The translations under genes were made by a program, and so were the position numbers. A DNA stretch of 5,366 nt. It comes from an uncultured Eubacteriaceae bacterium (GTDB taxonomy: Bacteria; Bacillota; Clostridia; Eubacteriales; Eubacteriaceae). Under the pieces are notes generated by a model. It did no database searches. It was not told the DNA's origin and was given only the letters and a program-made list of their open reading frames with translations. Below are positions 1 through 5,365 of this stretch, in pieces. The DNA is taken from NCBI GenBank assembly GCA_947625585.1, contig CANQOZ010000083.1:1-5366 (forward strand). Reading direction: 5' to 3'. The first letter of the stretch is position 1, and each line of letters opens with the position of its first letter.

Positions 1-29
1 TTTAAAAATTAGAACAGCGATGTTTCGAG

Positions 30-43
30 TGTAAACGTTAACA
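30..43 (+). promoter_or_regulatory. cre-like operator 1 (CcpA/LacI family)
   Basis: TGTAAACGTTAACA fits the Bacillota catabolite response element pattern TGWAANCGNTNWCA at every defined position. It lies far upstream of the glucosidase promoter (about 290 bp before the inferred start of transcription), so it may act at a distance or belong to a leftward gene outside the window. The flanking bases GTTTCGA on its left are repeated, inverted, beside operator 2. A dedicated LacI-family sugar repressor is an alternative to CcpA. Confidence 0.7.
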
Positions 44-177
44 TTCCCTCGCCGCTTGAAGTTATTTCATTTTGTAAACCCATAAAAAGTAGTAAGCTTT
101 AGATTGATAATTGAGGAATTTTTTTTAAAAATATACGACGAAAATATCGATTTCAGATAATTTTTATTCTCATCTGA

Positions 178-191
178 TGTTAGCGTTTACA
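178..191 (-). promoter_or_regulatory. cre-like operator 2 (CcpA/LacI family)
   Basis: Read on the minus strand this is TGTAAACGCTAACA, again a full match to TGWAANCGNTNWCA and only one base different from operator 1. Its centre is 148 bp from operator 1 and it points the other way. It lies about 100 bp upstream of the best promoter candidate, which suits catabolite control or a looped repression complex on the beta-glucosidase gene. Confidence 0.7.
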
Positions 192-274
192 TTCGAAACG
201 GTCCAACTCAATTTTTCGGCTAAGATTTTGTTGTAGGAAAACTTAAAGAAGTCATAATATTCAATAAAGAGCGG

Positions 275-310
275 TCGTTTTTAAAGCGCTTTATACATTT
301 ATAAAAACGA
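275..310. repeat. nested inverted repeat at the glucosidase promoter
   Basis: A 9-bp arm TCGTTTTTA (275-283) pairs with TAAAAACGA (302-310). Inside, overlapping the inner edge of the left arm, sits a perfect 12-bp palindrome TAAAGCGCTTTA (282-293). The structure overlaps the proposed -35 region of the gene, so it could be an operator for a local regulator. It lacks a trailing T-run, so it is not a convincing terminator, and I see no match to the BglG-type RAT sequence. Confidence 0.4.
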
Positions 311-321
311 AGTAATATAAT
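292..321 (+). promoter_or_regulatory. probable sigma-A promoter for the GH1 gene
   Basis: A perfect TATAAT at 316-321 is preceded, 18 bp upstream, by TATACA (292-297; four of six matches to TTGACA). Transcription would start near 328 and give a leader of under 30 nt containing the ribosome binding site. A weaker candidate lies upstream (TTGTAG 231-236, CATAAT 253-258). A second TATAAT at 337-342 is too close to the ribosome binding site to be useful. Confidence 0.5.
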
Positions 322-355
322 TATAGAAAATGGTCTTATAATAAAGGAGTTTATT

Positions 356-1807
356 ATGAAAATGTCAATGCCGAAAGGTTGCCTCTGGGGAGGCGCTGTA
401 GCTGCCCACCAATTTGAAGGCGGTTGGAATGCTGGTGGTAAAGGGCCAAGTGTTGCTGACGTTATGACAGCTGGAGCTCACGGGGTTCCTAGAAAAATAA
501 CAGATGGTGTTATTGAAGGTGAATTTTATCCAAACCATGAAGCGATCGATTTCTACCACCACTATAAAGAAGATATAAAGCTCTTTGCTGAAATGGGTCT
601 AAAGTGCTTTAGAACTTCGATCAACTGGACTCGTATTTTCCCAAAAGGGGATGAAGCAGAGCCAAATGAAGAAGGCCTAAAGTTCTATGATGACATGTTT
701 GATGAATTACTAAAATATGGAATTGAACCGGTCATTACACTAAGCCATTTTGAAATGCCTTATCACCTTGCTAAAGAATACGGAGGTTGGCGCAATCGTA
801 AAGTAGTTGACTTCTACATGAATTTTGCTGAAGCAGTTTTTAAACGTTATAAAGATAAAGTTAAATACTGGATTACCTTTAATGAGATCAACAACCAGAT
901 GGATACTGAAAATCCACTATTCCTTTGGACAAATTCTGGCGTTAAGTTAATCGAAGGCGAAAATCCGAAAGAAGTCATGTATCAGGCAGGGCATAATGAA
1001 CTGATTGCTTCTGCACTAGCTGTTAAGAAGGGGCACGAAATTAATCCTGATTTCAAGATTGGTTGTATGCTAGGATTTGTTCCGATCTATCCATATTCCT
1101 GTAAACCGGATGATGTTATGGCCTGTGAAGAAACAATGCATCAAAGATTATTTTTCTCGGATGTATTCATGCGTGGTTATTATCCGTCTTATGCTCTAAA
1201 AGAATTTGAACGTGAAGGTTATAACATTAAGATGTTAGATGGCGACAAGGAAATCTTAAAAGAAGGAACTTGTGATTTTCTAGCACTTTCTTACTATATG
1301 TCTATGGCGGTTCAAAGCACAGATCAAAAGAAAGCTGAAGCTAGTGATAATATTGTTCAAAATTTTGCTGGTGCAATAGATAATCCGTTTGTTAAAGCAA
1401 CCGAATGGGGATGGCAAATTGATCCAGTTGGCCTTCGTTATTCCCTAAATTTACTTTATGGGCGTTACAATAAGCCACTATTTGTCGTCGAAAATGGTTT
1501 TGGAGCCGTAGATGTAAAAGATGAAAATGGTGATATTTGGGATAATGAAAGAATTGCTTATCTAAGAGAACATATCAAAGCTTGCGAAATGGCAGTCGAC
1601 TATGATGGAGTTGATCTCATTGGTTATACTCCTTGGGGAATCATTGACCTAGTTTCCTTTACTACGGGTGAAATGAAGAAACGCTACGGTATGATTTATG
1701 TTGACCGTGATAATGAAGGAAATGGAACAATGGAACGCTCTAAGAAAAAGAGCTTTGATTGGTATAAACAAGTTATTGAATCAAATGGTGCTGATCTGGG
1801 AGATTAA
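356..1807 (+). CDS. GH1 6-phospho-beta-glucosidase
   Basis: This is a complete glycoside hydrolase family 1 enzyme of 483 residues, the usual length for the family, with no signal peptide, so it is cytoplasmic. It should hydrolyse 6-phospho-beta-glucosides such as cellobiose-6-P or salicin-6-P delivered by a PTS. Seen directly: the N-terminal LWGGAVAAHQFEG block (10-22), SHFEMP (130-135), the TFNE acid/base motif with E177, the VVENGFG nucleophile motif with E379, and SFTTGEMKKRYG (434-445). In the family the Ser and the Lys/Tyr of that last block (here S434, K442, Y444) bind the sugar 6-phosphate, which separates phospho-glucosidases from plain beta-glucosidases. The start is supported by AAAGGAG at 343-349, six bases before ATG. 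No PTS gene is visible in the window, and a terminator follows at 1833, so it is probably transcribed alone. The exact aglycone is unknown, and a phospho-galactosidase is less likely. Confidence 0.95.
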   Translation: MKMSMPKGCLWGGAVAAHQFEGGWNAGGKGPSVADVMTAGAHGVPRKITDGVIEGEFYPNHEAIDFYHHYKEDIKLFAEMGLKCFRTSINWTRIFPKGDEAEPNEEGLKFYDDMFDELLKYGIEPVITLSHFEMPYHLAKEYGGWRNRKVVDFYMNFAEAVFKRYKDKVKYWITFNEINNQMDTENPLFLWTNSGVKLIEGENPKEVMYQAGHNELIASALAVKKGHEINPDFKIGCMLGFVPIYPYSCKPDDVMACEETMHQRLFFSDVFMRGYYPSYALKEFEREGYNIKMLDGDKEILKEGTCDFLALSYYMSMAVQSTDQKKAEASDNIVQNFAGAIDNPFVKATEWGWQIDPVGLRYSLNLLYGRYNKPLFVVENGFGAVDVKDENGDIWDNERIAYLREHIKACEMAVDYDGVDLIGYTPWGIIDLVSFTTGEMKKRYGMIYVDRDNEGNGTMERSKKKSFDWYKQVIESNGADLGD

Positions 1808-1832
1808 TCATAACTATTCCACTAATTAAAAG

Positions 1833-1855
1833 AAGTGTCCTTACGGGCACTTTTT
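1833..1855 (+). terminator. intrinsic terminator of the GH1 gene
   Basis: An 8-bp stem AAGTGTCC / GGGCACTT (one G-U pair) closes a TTAC tetraloop and runs straight into TTTTT. It starts 25 bp after the stop codon of the glucosidase. Confidence 0.85.
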
Positions 1856-2006
1856 GTGATTCTCTGGTTTTAGTTTCTAGAAAATTTGAAGAATATTACT
1901 ATATCTTTTAAAGCTTTAATTAATCTACTGAAAAGTGAAATTAATAGGAAAGAGGTTAATTTAAAATATTAGAATTTGGCTAGTAGAGAAGAAAACTATA
2001 CCAACC

Positions 2007-2039
2007 AAAAATTACAACCAATTATTCTCGGTTGTAATT
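2007..2039 (-). terminator. intrinsic terminator of the Rrf2-flavodoxin-MDR operon
   Basis: A perfect 10-bp stem AATTACAACC (2010-2019) / GGTTGTAATT (2030-2039) with a 10-nt loop. On the minus strand the stem is followed by TTTTT (2011-2007, partly within the stem). It lies about 45 bp past the last gene of the minus-strand operon. The stem is A/T-rich, so it may be of moderate strength. Together with the terminator at 1833-1855 it insulates the two convergent units. Confidence 0.7.
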
Positions 2040-2062
2040 CGGTAATAATCATTTTAGCTTCT

Positions 2063-2083
2063 TTAGCTGATTTTTAATAAGGT
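2063..2083 (-). other. legible remnant of the MDR C-terminal tail beyond the stop
   Basis: Directly after the TAA of the oxidoreductase (2084-2086) the same frame reads T-L-L-K-I-S and then a second TAA (2063-2065). Family members I remember end in a G-K-T-V-L-type strand, so the stop sits at the expected Lys position and the residues after it fit the tail. A single A-to-T change (AAA to TAA) would explain this. Whether it is a fixed mutation, a sequencing error or normal for this lineage cannot be decided here. Confidence 0.55.
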
Positions 2084-3061
2084 TTAACCTTTTGAGGAAC
2101 CGTTTTCTACTTTCTTTAACGCTTCATTGATATTTTCTAAATCATAAACTTTATCTATCATAGGATGAATATCTCTTTGTGCTAGAATCTGGCTTCCTTC
2201 TTCAAGCTGCTTTCCATTTGGTTCGACAAACACAAAATCATACTTAGCATTTTTCTTCTTTGCCATTCTGTCGTACTTTCCACCAGCTATTTTAAATAGG
2301 AGTTGTTTTAACTTAGGCATGTGCATCCTCTTCGCAAAAGCTTCATTTGGCATCCCTTTTAGGGAGACGAGATGTCCGCCTGGTTTTAAGATTTCAAATT
2401 CTTTCGTTAGCTCTTTTTCACCAACTGTATCAATTACATAATTAACATTCTTTAAAATTTTTGAATAATCTTCAGTTTTATAATCAATAAATTGGTCAGC
2501 TCCAAGCTTCATAACGTTTTCCTTATTTTTAGCATTTCCGCTTGTAATAACTTTAAGGCCATGTTCTTTTAAAATTGGGATTGCAATTTGACCTAAACTT
2601 CCAGTTCCACCAGAGAGAAATAAAGTACTTCCCGGTTTTGGCTTTAATAGATCAATTGCCTGCATAATCGTTAATGCTGCAAGTGGGATAGCAGCAGCTT
2701 CTTCATCAGTATACTTTTCAGGTACAGGAGCGATTAGATCCTGATCAATTGAAACATATTCCGCAAAAGCACCTTCTTTATCTATTGGCATCCTTCCAAA
2801 AACACGTTCGCCAACTTTGAAGTTTTTTACTTTTGAACCAACTTCTTTAACGATTCCAACCATTTCGTTTCCAGCTATTTCTACACCTTTATGAGGAATG
2901 ACAAGCTTTAGGTCACCGTGAATCATCATAACATCGACTGGGTTGACAGCAGCATAGACCACTCTTACTAGAACGTCTTCCGGACCTACTACAGGTATAG
3001 GTAATTCACCTAATTCTAACTTTGTTTCTTTATTATATTTGTCAAAATAAGCAGCTTTCAT
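2084..3061 (-). CDS. zinc-free MDR oxidoreductase (quinone reductase-like, NADP-dependent)
   Basis: A 325-residue medium-chain dehydrogenase/reductase. The N-terminal GroES-like catalytic domain spans roughly residues 1-125 and contains the blocks AAVNPVDVMMIHGD (37-50) and GNEMVGIVKEVGSKV (64-78). A Rossmann domain follows, with the cofactor loop SGGTGSLG at 150-157, the pattern of NADPH-using quinone oxidoreductases. There are no cysteines at all, so the zinc ligands of alcohol dehydrogenases are missing. It probably reduces quinones or other electrophilic carbonyl compounds, with unknown natural substrate. The start is set by AGGAG four bases before ATG. That Shine-Dalgarno overlaps the TAA of the upstream flavodoxin/ferredoxin gene, which suggests translational coupling. 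The protein stops at GSSKG, about seven residues short of the usual C-terminal strand, and the missing tail is readable after the stop. Activity may be intact or weakened. It is the last gene of the operon. Confidence 0.9.
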   Translation of the reverse strand: MKAAYFDKYNKETKLELGELPIPVVGPEDVLVRVVYAAVNPVDVMMIHGDLKLVIPHKGVEIAGNEMVGIVKEVGSKVKNFKVGERVFGRMPIDKEGAFAEYVSIDQDLIAPVPEKYTDEEAAAIPLAALTIMQAIDLLKPKPGSTLFLSGGTGSLGQIAIPILKEHGLKVITSGNAKNKENVMKLGADQFIDYKTEDYSKILKNVNYVIDTVGEKELTKEFEILKPGGHLVSLKGMPNEAFAKRMHMPKLKQLLFKIAGGKYDRMAKKKNAKYDFVFVEPNGKQLEEGSQILAQRDIHPMIDKVYDLENINEALKKVENGSSKG

Positions 3062-3069
3062 AGTACTCC

Positions 3070-3819
3070 TTAGATAAATAGTTCATTTTCTTTCCTGGCT
3101 GTAGCTTCCTTTTTTAAAGCAAGCGAAGCAGCTTTTGTCATAAGTTTATTAACACTTCTAGCATTAGAAGGACAAATCGTTACACATCTCATACAGGAGA
3201 TACATTTCTTTTTATCGCTTTTTAAAGTATTTGGATCAATTGCATCAACTGGGCAGACAGTCACACATACTTTACATTTGGTACAGTTTTTGGATGGTTT
3301 TGGAACTAATGGGAGATTACTTATTTTTTTATATGGTCTATTACCAGGAACCGAATCAATAGGTTTTAACTGATTATCTAATAAAGATTTAACGAAACCT
3401 TTTAAACTTGCTTCATCTTTAGTATCTGGTCGGCCTGAAGCATATTGGGGAAGAATTGAATGTTGGGCAATTGCAGCGATTCCTCCAGCAGGCTCAAACC
3501 CTTGTTCTGTAGTTGTGTCGAAAAGCTCAATCAATGTATCTTCATAATCTCTATTCCCATAAACAACTACTAGAATCGCTTTGGCACCATTTCCATTTAG
3601 TTCTTTTAATCTATCAATTGCGACTTCTGGGGCTCTGCCGCCATATGAAGGAACTGCAATAACAGCAAGATCTTCATCTGTTAAGTTATAATCGGAGAAA
3701 TTTTGGGTTGGACTAGTTAAATCAACTTCTATGATCTCATTTCCCAATTCCTGACTTATAATGTCGGCTACTTTTTTCGTTCCTCCAGTTGGACTAAAGA
3801 TAATTTCAAATGTATTCAT
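3070..3819 (-). CDS. EFR1-type flavodoxin-ferredoxin fusion protein
   Basis: A 249-residue soluble redox protein with two parts. Residues 1-150 form a flavodoxin-like domain: the strand NTFEIIFSP runs into the phosphate loop SPTGGT (9-14), expected to hold FMN, and PSYGGRAP (57-64) is a second flavin-contact region. Residues 175-220 form a bacterial ferredoxin domain with two complete CxxCxxCxxxCP motifs, C179/C182/C185/C189 and C206/C209/C212/C216, for two [4Fe-4S] clusters. The combination matches what databases call EFR1 family ferrodoxin, whose physiological partner is poorly defined. A basic, helical C-terminus ends the protein. Its ATG overlaps the TGA of the Rrf2 gene (ATGA). GGAGG lies 13 bases upstream, a longish spacing, so coupling with the regulator is likely. 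The neighbouring oxidoreductase suggests that it passes electrons in a stress or detoxification pathway, but no partner is shown by the sequence. Confidence 0.88.
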   Translation of the reverse strand: MNTFEIIFSPTGGTKKVADIISQELGNEIIEVDLTSPTQNFSDYNLTDEDLAVIAVPSYGGRAPEVAIDRLKELNGNGAKAILVVVYGNRDYEDTLIELFDTTTEQGFEPAGGIAAIAQHSILPQYASGRPDTKDEASLKGFVKSLLDNQLKPIDSVPGNRPYKKISNLPLVPKPSKNCTKCKVCVTVCPVDAIDPNTLKSDKKKCISCMRCVTICPSNARSVNKLMTKAASLALKKEATARKENELFI

Positions 3820-4247
3820 AATTGTTCAATTTCCTCCGGTGTTAATTCATTTTTCATATGTTCAATACAATCTGCTAAAGTTTTATTTGATAGTTCTTTA
3901 TTTATTGAATTTTCCATATCATTTAGGACGTAGTTTAAAGTTGATTTGATATGTCTTCCTACAATACATTCATCGCTAGAATTTTGATGAATGTCAAAGA
4001 AAGGATTATTGTTTACAGCTTCATAAACTTCTAGAAGCGTTAACTCGTAAGGTCTTTTATCAAGCTTAAAACCACTAACTCCACGTCTACTACTAATAAG
4101 TCCTTGTTTTTTTAACATTCCAAGTATTTTTCTGATATAGCTAGCATTTGTACCAACACTTCTTGCTATTTGTTCAGAAGAGATTGGTTCTTTTGTTTCG
4201 GATATGAGGATTAAGGAATGTATAGCTGTTGAGAATTTTGTATCCAT
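3816..4247 (-). CDS. Rrf2 family transcriptional regulator
   Basis: A 143-residue protein of typical Rrf2 length. The winged helix-turn-helix covers about residues 8-65: helix SSEQIARSVG (23-32), recognition helix NASYIRKILGMLKKQGL (34-50), and wing SSRRGVSGFKL (52-62). LTLLEVYEAV (69-78) leads into the dimer helix. The three-cysteine cluster motif of IscR and NsrR is absent; only C94 (in DECIVGRHI) and C127 remain. This is the pattern of YwnA/HypR-like members, where the Cys equivalent to C94 can act as a thiol sensor. It is the first gene of the operon. AGGAG stands five bases before ATG, and a 27-bp dyad overlaps its promoter, so it most likely represses its own operon and is relieved by a redox or electrophile signal. 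The effector is inference. Confidence 0.92.
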   Translation of the reverse strand: MDTKFSTAIHSLILISETKEPISSEQIARSVGTNASYIRKILGMLKKQGLISSRRGVSGFKLDKRPYELTLLEVYEAVNNNPFFDIHQNSSDECIVGRHIKSTLNYVLNDMENSINKELSNKTLADCIEHMKNELTPEEIEQL

Positions 4248-4280
4248 AAAAGCTCCTAACTAGATTAACAAACAATAGTG

Positions 4281-4309
4281 ATTATATCTTGTATTTGTAT
4301 CAGATACAA
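4281..4309 (-). promoter_or_regulatory. promoter of the Rrf2 operon
   Basis: On the minus strand a perfect TATAAT (4286-4281) is preceded at the ideal 17-bp spacing by TTGTAT (4309-4304; matches TTG of TTGACA). Transcription would start near 4274 and leave a leader of about 27 nt. The weak -35 lies entirely inside the dyad operator. Confidence 0.75.
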
Positions 4310-4315
4310 GTACAA
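4289..4315. promoter_or_regulatory. 27-bp dyad operator, probable Rrf2 binding site
   Basis: The core TTGTATCAGATACAA (4295-4309) is a perfect 7+1+7 palindrome. Outer half-sites TTGTA (4289-4293) and TACAA (4311-4315) are symmetric about the same centre (4302), so 12 of 13 base pairs match across the dyad. On the left TTGTAT occurs twice in tandem. The site covers the -35 element and the spacer, so a bound protein would block RNA polymerase. Assignment to the Rrf2 protein rests on its adjacency and the autoregulation common in this family. Confidence 0.75.
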
Positions 4316-4369
4316 TGGGAATATATCTGCAATAAGTGGAATAAATTAAGTGAAAGGTACTAAGTAAGA

Positions 4370-4391
4370 TTTAATTACAGCTGAAATTAAA
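4370..4391. repeat. 22-bp near-perfect palindrome
   Basis: Arms TTTAATT (4370-4376) and AATTAAA (4385-4391) flank CAGCTG (4378-4383), all on one centre; 10 of 11 pairs match. No T-run follows on either strand, so it is a poor terminator. It lies immediately before the 39-bp repeat array but is not in phase with it. It may be a separate operator or chance in A/T-rich DNA. Confidence 0.35.
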
Positions 4392-4392
4392 A

Positions 4393-4548
4393 GAAGTTTC
4401 AGTTAATTGAAAATACTTCTAATTTATCAAAGAAATTTCAACTGAGTGAAAATAAAATAAAATTTAAAAAGAAGTTTCAATGAAGTGAAAATAAATATAA
4501 AATAATTATTAAGTTTCAATCGACTGAAATAAATATGAATAATAATTT
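4393..4548 (+). repeat. four tandem 39-bp units, each with a TTTCA-N6-TGAAA hairpin
   Basis: Units begin at 4393, 4432, 4471 and 4510. Each has a conserved front of about 23 bp (close to GAAGTTTCAATGAAGTGAAA followed by A/T) and a variable A/T-rich rear of about 16 bp. The inverted pair TTTCA...TGAAA starts at 4397, 4436, 4475 and 4514, exactly 39 bp apart each time. The six loop bases differ in every copy (gttaat, actgag, atgaag, atcgac) while the arms are invariant. Units 2 and 3 agree at 21 of their first 25 bases. The last core ends five bases before the ATG of the interrupted ATPase gene. The period is too short for an ordinary CRISPR. Operators, RNA hairpins or recombination repeats are all possible. 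Confidence 0.8.
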
Positions 4549-4624
4549 AATAAAAAGAGAACCTTATTCCGAATTTCTTAAAGAAACTATTGATGATGGT
4601 CATGTAAAAATAATAACTGGTGTT
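4535..4624 (+). pseudogene. 5' fragment of an AAA_14/DUF4143-type ATPase gene cut by the IS
   Basis: From ATG 4535 the frame encodes 30 residues including IKREPYSEFL and HVKIITGV, then runs into the IS end and stops after seven IS-derived codons (TAA 4646-4648). Prokaryotic ATPases of the AAA_14/DUF4143 type, as I remember them, begin with IKR..Y...L followed by IKVITG(V/I)RR(C/S)GKS. The fragment therefore ends at the Val just before the Walker A RRxGKS residues, and no functional ATPase can be made from it. There is no clear Shine-Dalgarno before the ATG; repeat unit 4 occupies that space. The remainder of the gene should lie beyond the far end of the IS, outside the window. With only 30 residues the family call is good but not certain. 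Confidence 0.65.
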
Positions 4625-5365
4625 GTAACTATTCAGGACCCCCCTTAATTTAATCGTTTTTGGGAAAATGGGCAGACTTCTCTTAGCTGATCCTGAAGTT
4701 ATTGTAATAACTTTTGGTTCTCTTTTTGGGGTTTCTTTAATTGGAACGTGGGTGATAACATACATCGGGTTATCCATAACAGCCTGTTGTAATGCTGTGA
4801 TCGGGTTAAGTCCCTGCTTGATAGCAGTTTGAGTATAACTCCGAAGAGCCAACTCAGCATCAAGTCCTGCTTCTGATCTAAAGGAACCGGAAACTTTAGC
4901 CGATATCTTAAGAGGCCTGAGTGCCGATTCTGCCGGATTGTTGGTGTAAGGGACCCCAAGGTCTGAAAAGAACCTGGTCCATTCGATCCAATACCTTTGT
5001 AATGAGTCTAAAAGGTTGATGAAATGTCTGTCAACTTTGTTTTTCTTATTCAGGGACTCGGCTTCTTTATAACCCATTTTAAGAGTTTGTCCGTATTCAT
5101 CCATCCAGAGATCATAAAGTTTTGGATCGACCATATCCTTACCGTTCTTTCTGGCTTCATCAGTCAGGTGTTTCATCTGTCTAAAACAGTTTAGCATCCG
5201 CCTTGGAAACAATGCCTTCGGGAACATGGCCTTGAGGTATTCCAGATCACGGGCTCCATGGCTGTGGCAGAAAGCCTGTTCAATGTTGTCATAGTAGGAG
5301 CCGGTGTAAAGTGAATAGCGGTCTGATACGTAAATTCCCTTCATGCCTTTGGCAACACCTAAGTC
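4547..5365 (-). CDS. IS66-family transposase, C-terminal part (runs off the right edge)
   Basis: The frame is open through the right edge; residues before the first Met at 5344 read DLGVAKG, so that Met is internal and the N-terminal part is missing. Numbering from that Met: VSDRYSLYTG (6-15) carries the second catalytic Asp (D8), CHSHGARDLEY (26-36) matches the C..H.R..F-like block of IS66 transposases, and NNPAESALRPLKI (135-147) carries the catalytic Glu (E139). SGSFRSEAG (152-160) and the GLNPITALQQAV helix (178-189) complete the DDE_Tnp_IS66 C-terminus. The enzyme would act as a DDE transposase. The predicted IS tip falls at Tyr240, so the last 25 residues and the stop (TAA 4549-4547) come from host DNA, antisense to the interrupted ATPase. 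Codon content before the junction is visibly richer in G/C than the neighbouring genes, as expected of acquired DNA. Confidence 0.88.
   Translation of the reverse strand, partial: DLGVAKGMKGIYVSDRYSLYTGSYYDNIEQAFCHSHGARDLEYLKAMFPKALFPRRMLNCFRQMKHLTDEARKNGKDMVDPKLYDLWMDEYGQTLKMGYKEAESLNKKNKVDRHFINLLDSLQRYWIEWTRFFSDLGVPYTNNPAESALRPLKISAKVSGSFRSEAGLDAELALRSYTQTAIKQGLNPITALQQAVMDNPMYVITHVPIKETPKREPKVITITSGSAKRSLPIFPKTIKLRGVLNSYNTSYYFYMTIINSFFKKFGIRFSFY
4617..4624 (+). other. candidate 8-bp target site of the IS66-like element
   Basis: IS66 elements usually duplicate 8 bp of target. The eight bases abutting the predicted IS end are CTGGTGTT, within the ATPase frame. The second copy would be at the other IS end, outside the window, so this is a prediction only. 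Confidence 0.4.
4625..4645 (+). repeat. predicted terminal inverted repeat of the IS
   Basis: The end reads GTAACTATTCAGGACCCC inward. IS66 termini commonly start with GTAA, and the run of C follows directly. The partner repeat is outside the window, so the inner limit is approximate. Confidence 0.55.

Noticed and set aside
1..120. Divergent promoter for a leftward gene
   Set aside because: No minus-strand -35/-10 pair of reasonable quality was found, and no coding start lies in the window.
365..562. Minus-strand open frame of 65 codons
   Set aside because: It lies wholly inside the GH1 coding sequence, has no recognisable product and is an antisense shadow.
1908..1919. 12-bp palindrome TTAAAGCTTTAA between the convergent genes
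   Set aside because: A/T-rich, no T-run and no associated gene start; it can arise by chance. The rest of 1856-2006 shows nothing I can support.
3761..3949. Plus-strand open frame of 62 codons
   Set aside because: Antisense to the flavodoxin and Rrf2 genes, with a low-complexity hydrophobic translation typical of shadow frames.
4354..4392. A fifth unit of the 39-bp array, to the left
   Set aside because: At the expected phase (core at 4358) there is no TTTCA/TGAAA pair. The TGAAA at 4382 and at 4351 are out of register.
4393..4548. CRISPR array
   Set aside because: The 39-bp period leaves only about 16-23 bp between conserved cores, spacers are low-complexity A/T, the repeats themselves vary in their centres, and no cas gene is visible.
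4699..4959. Minus-strand open frame of 86 codons
   Set aside because: A different frame inside the transposase gene, with no family motif; not evidence for an accessory IS66 ORF.
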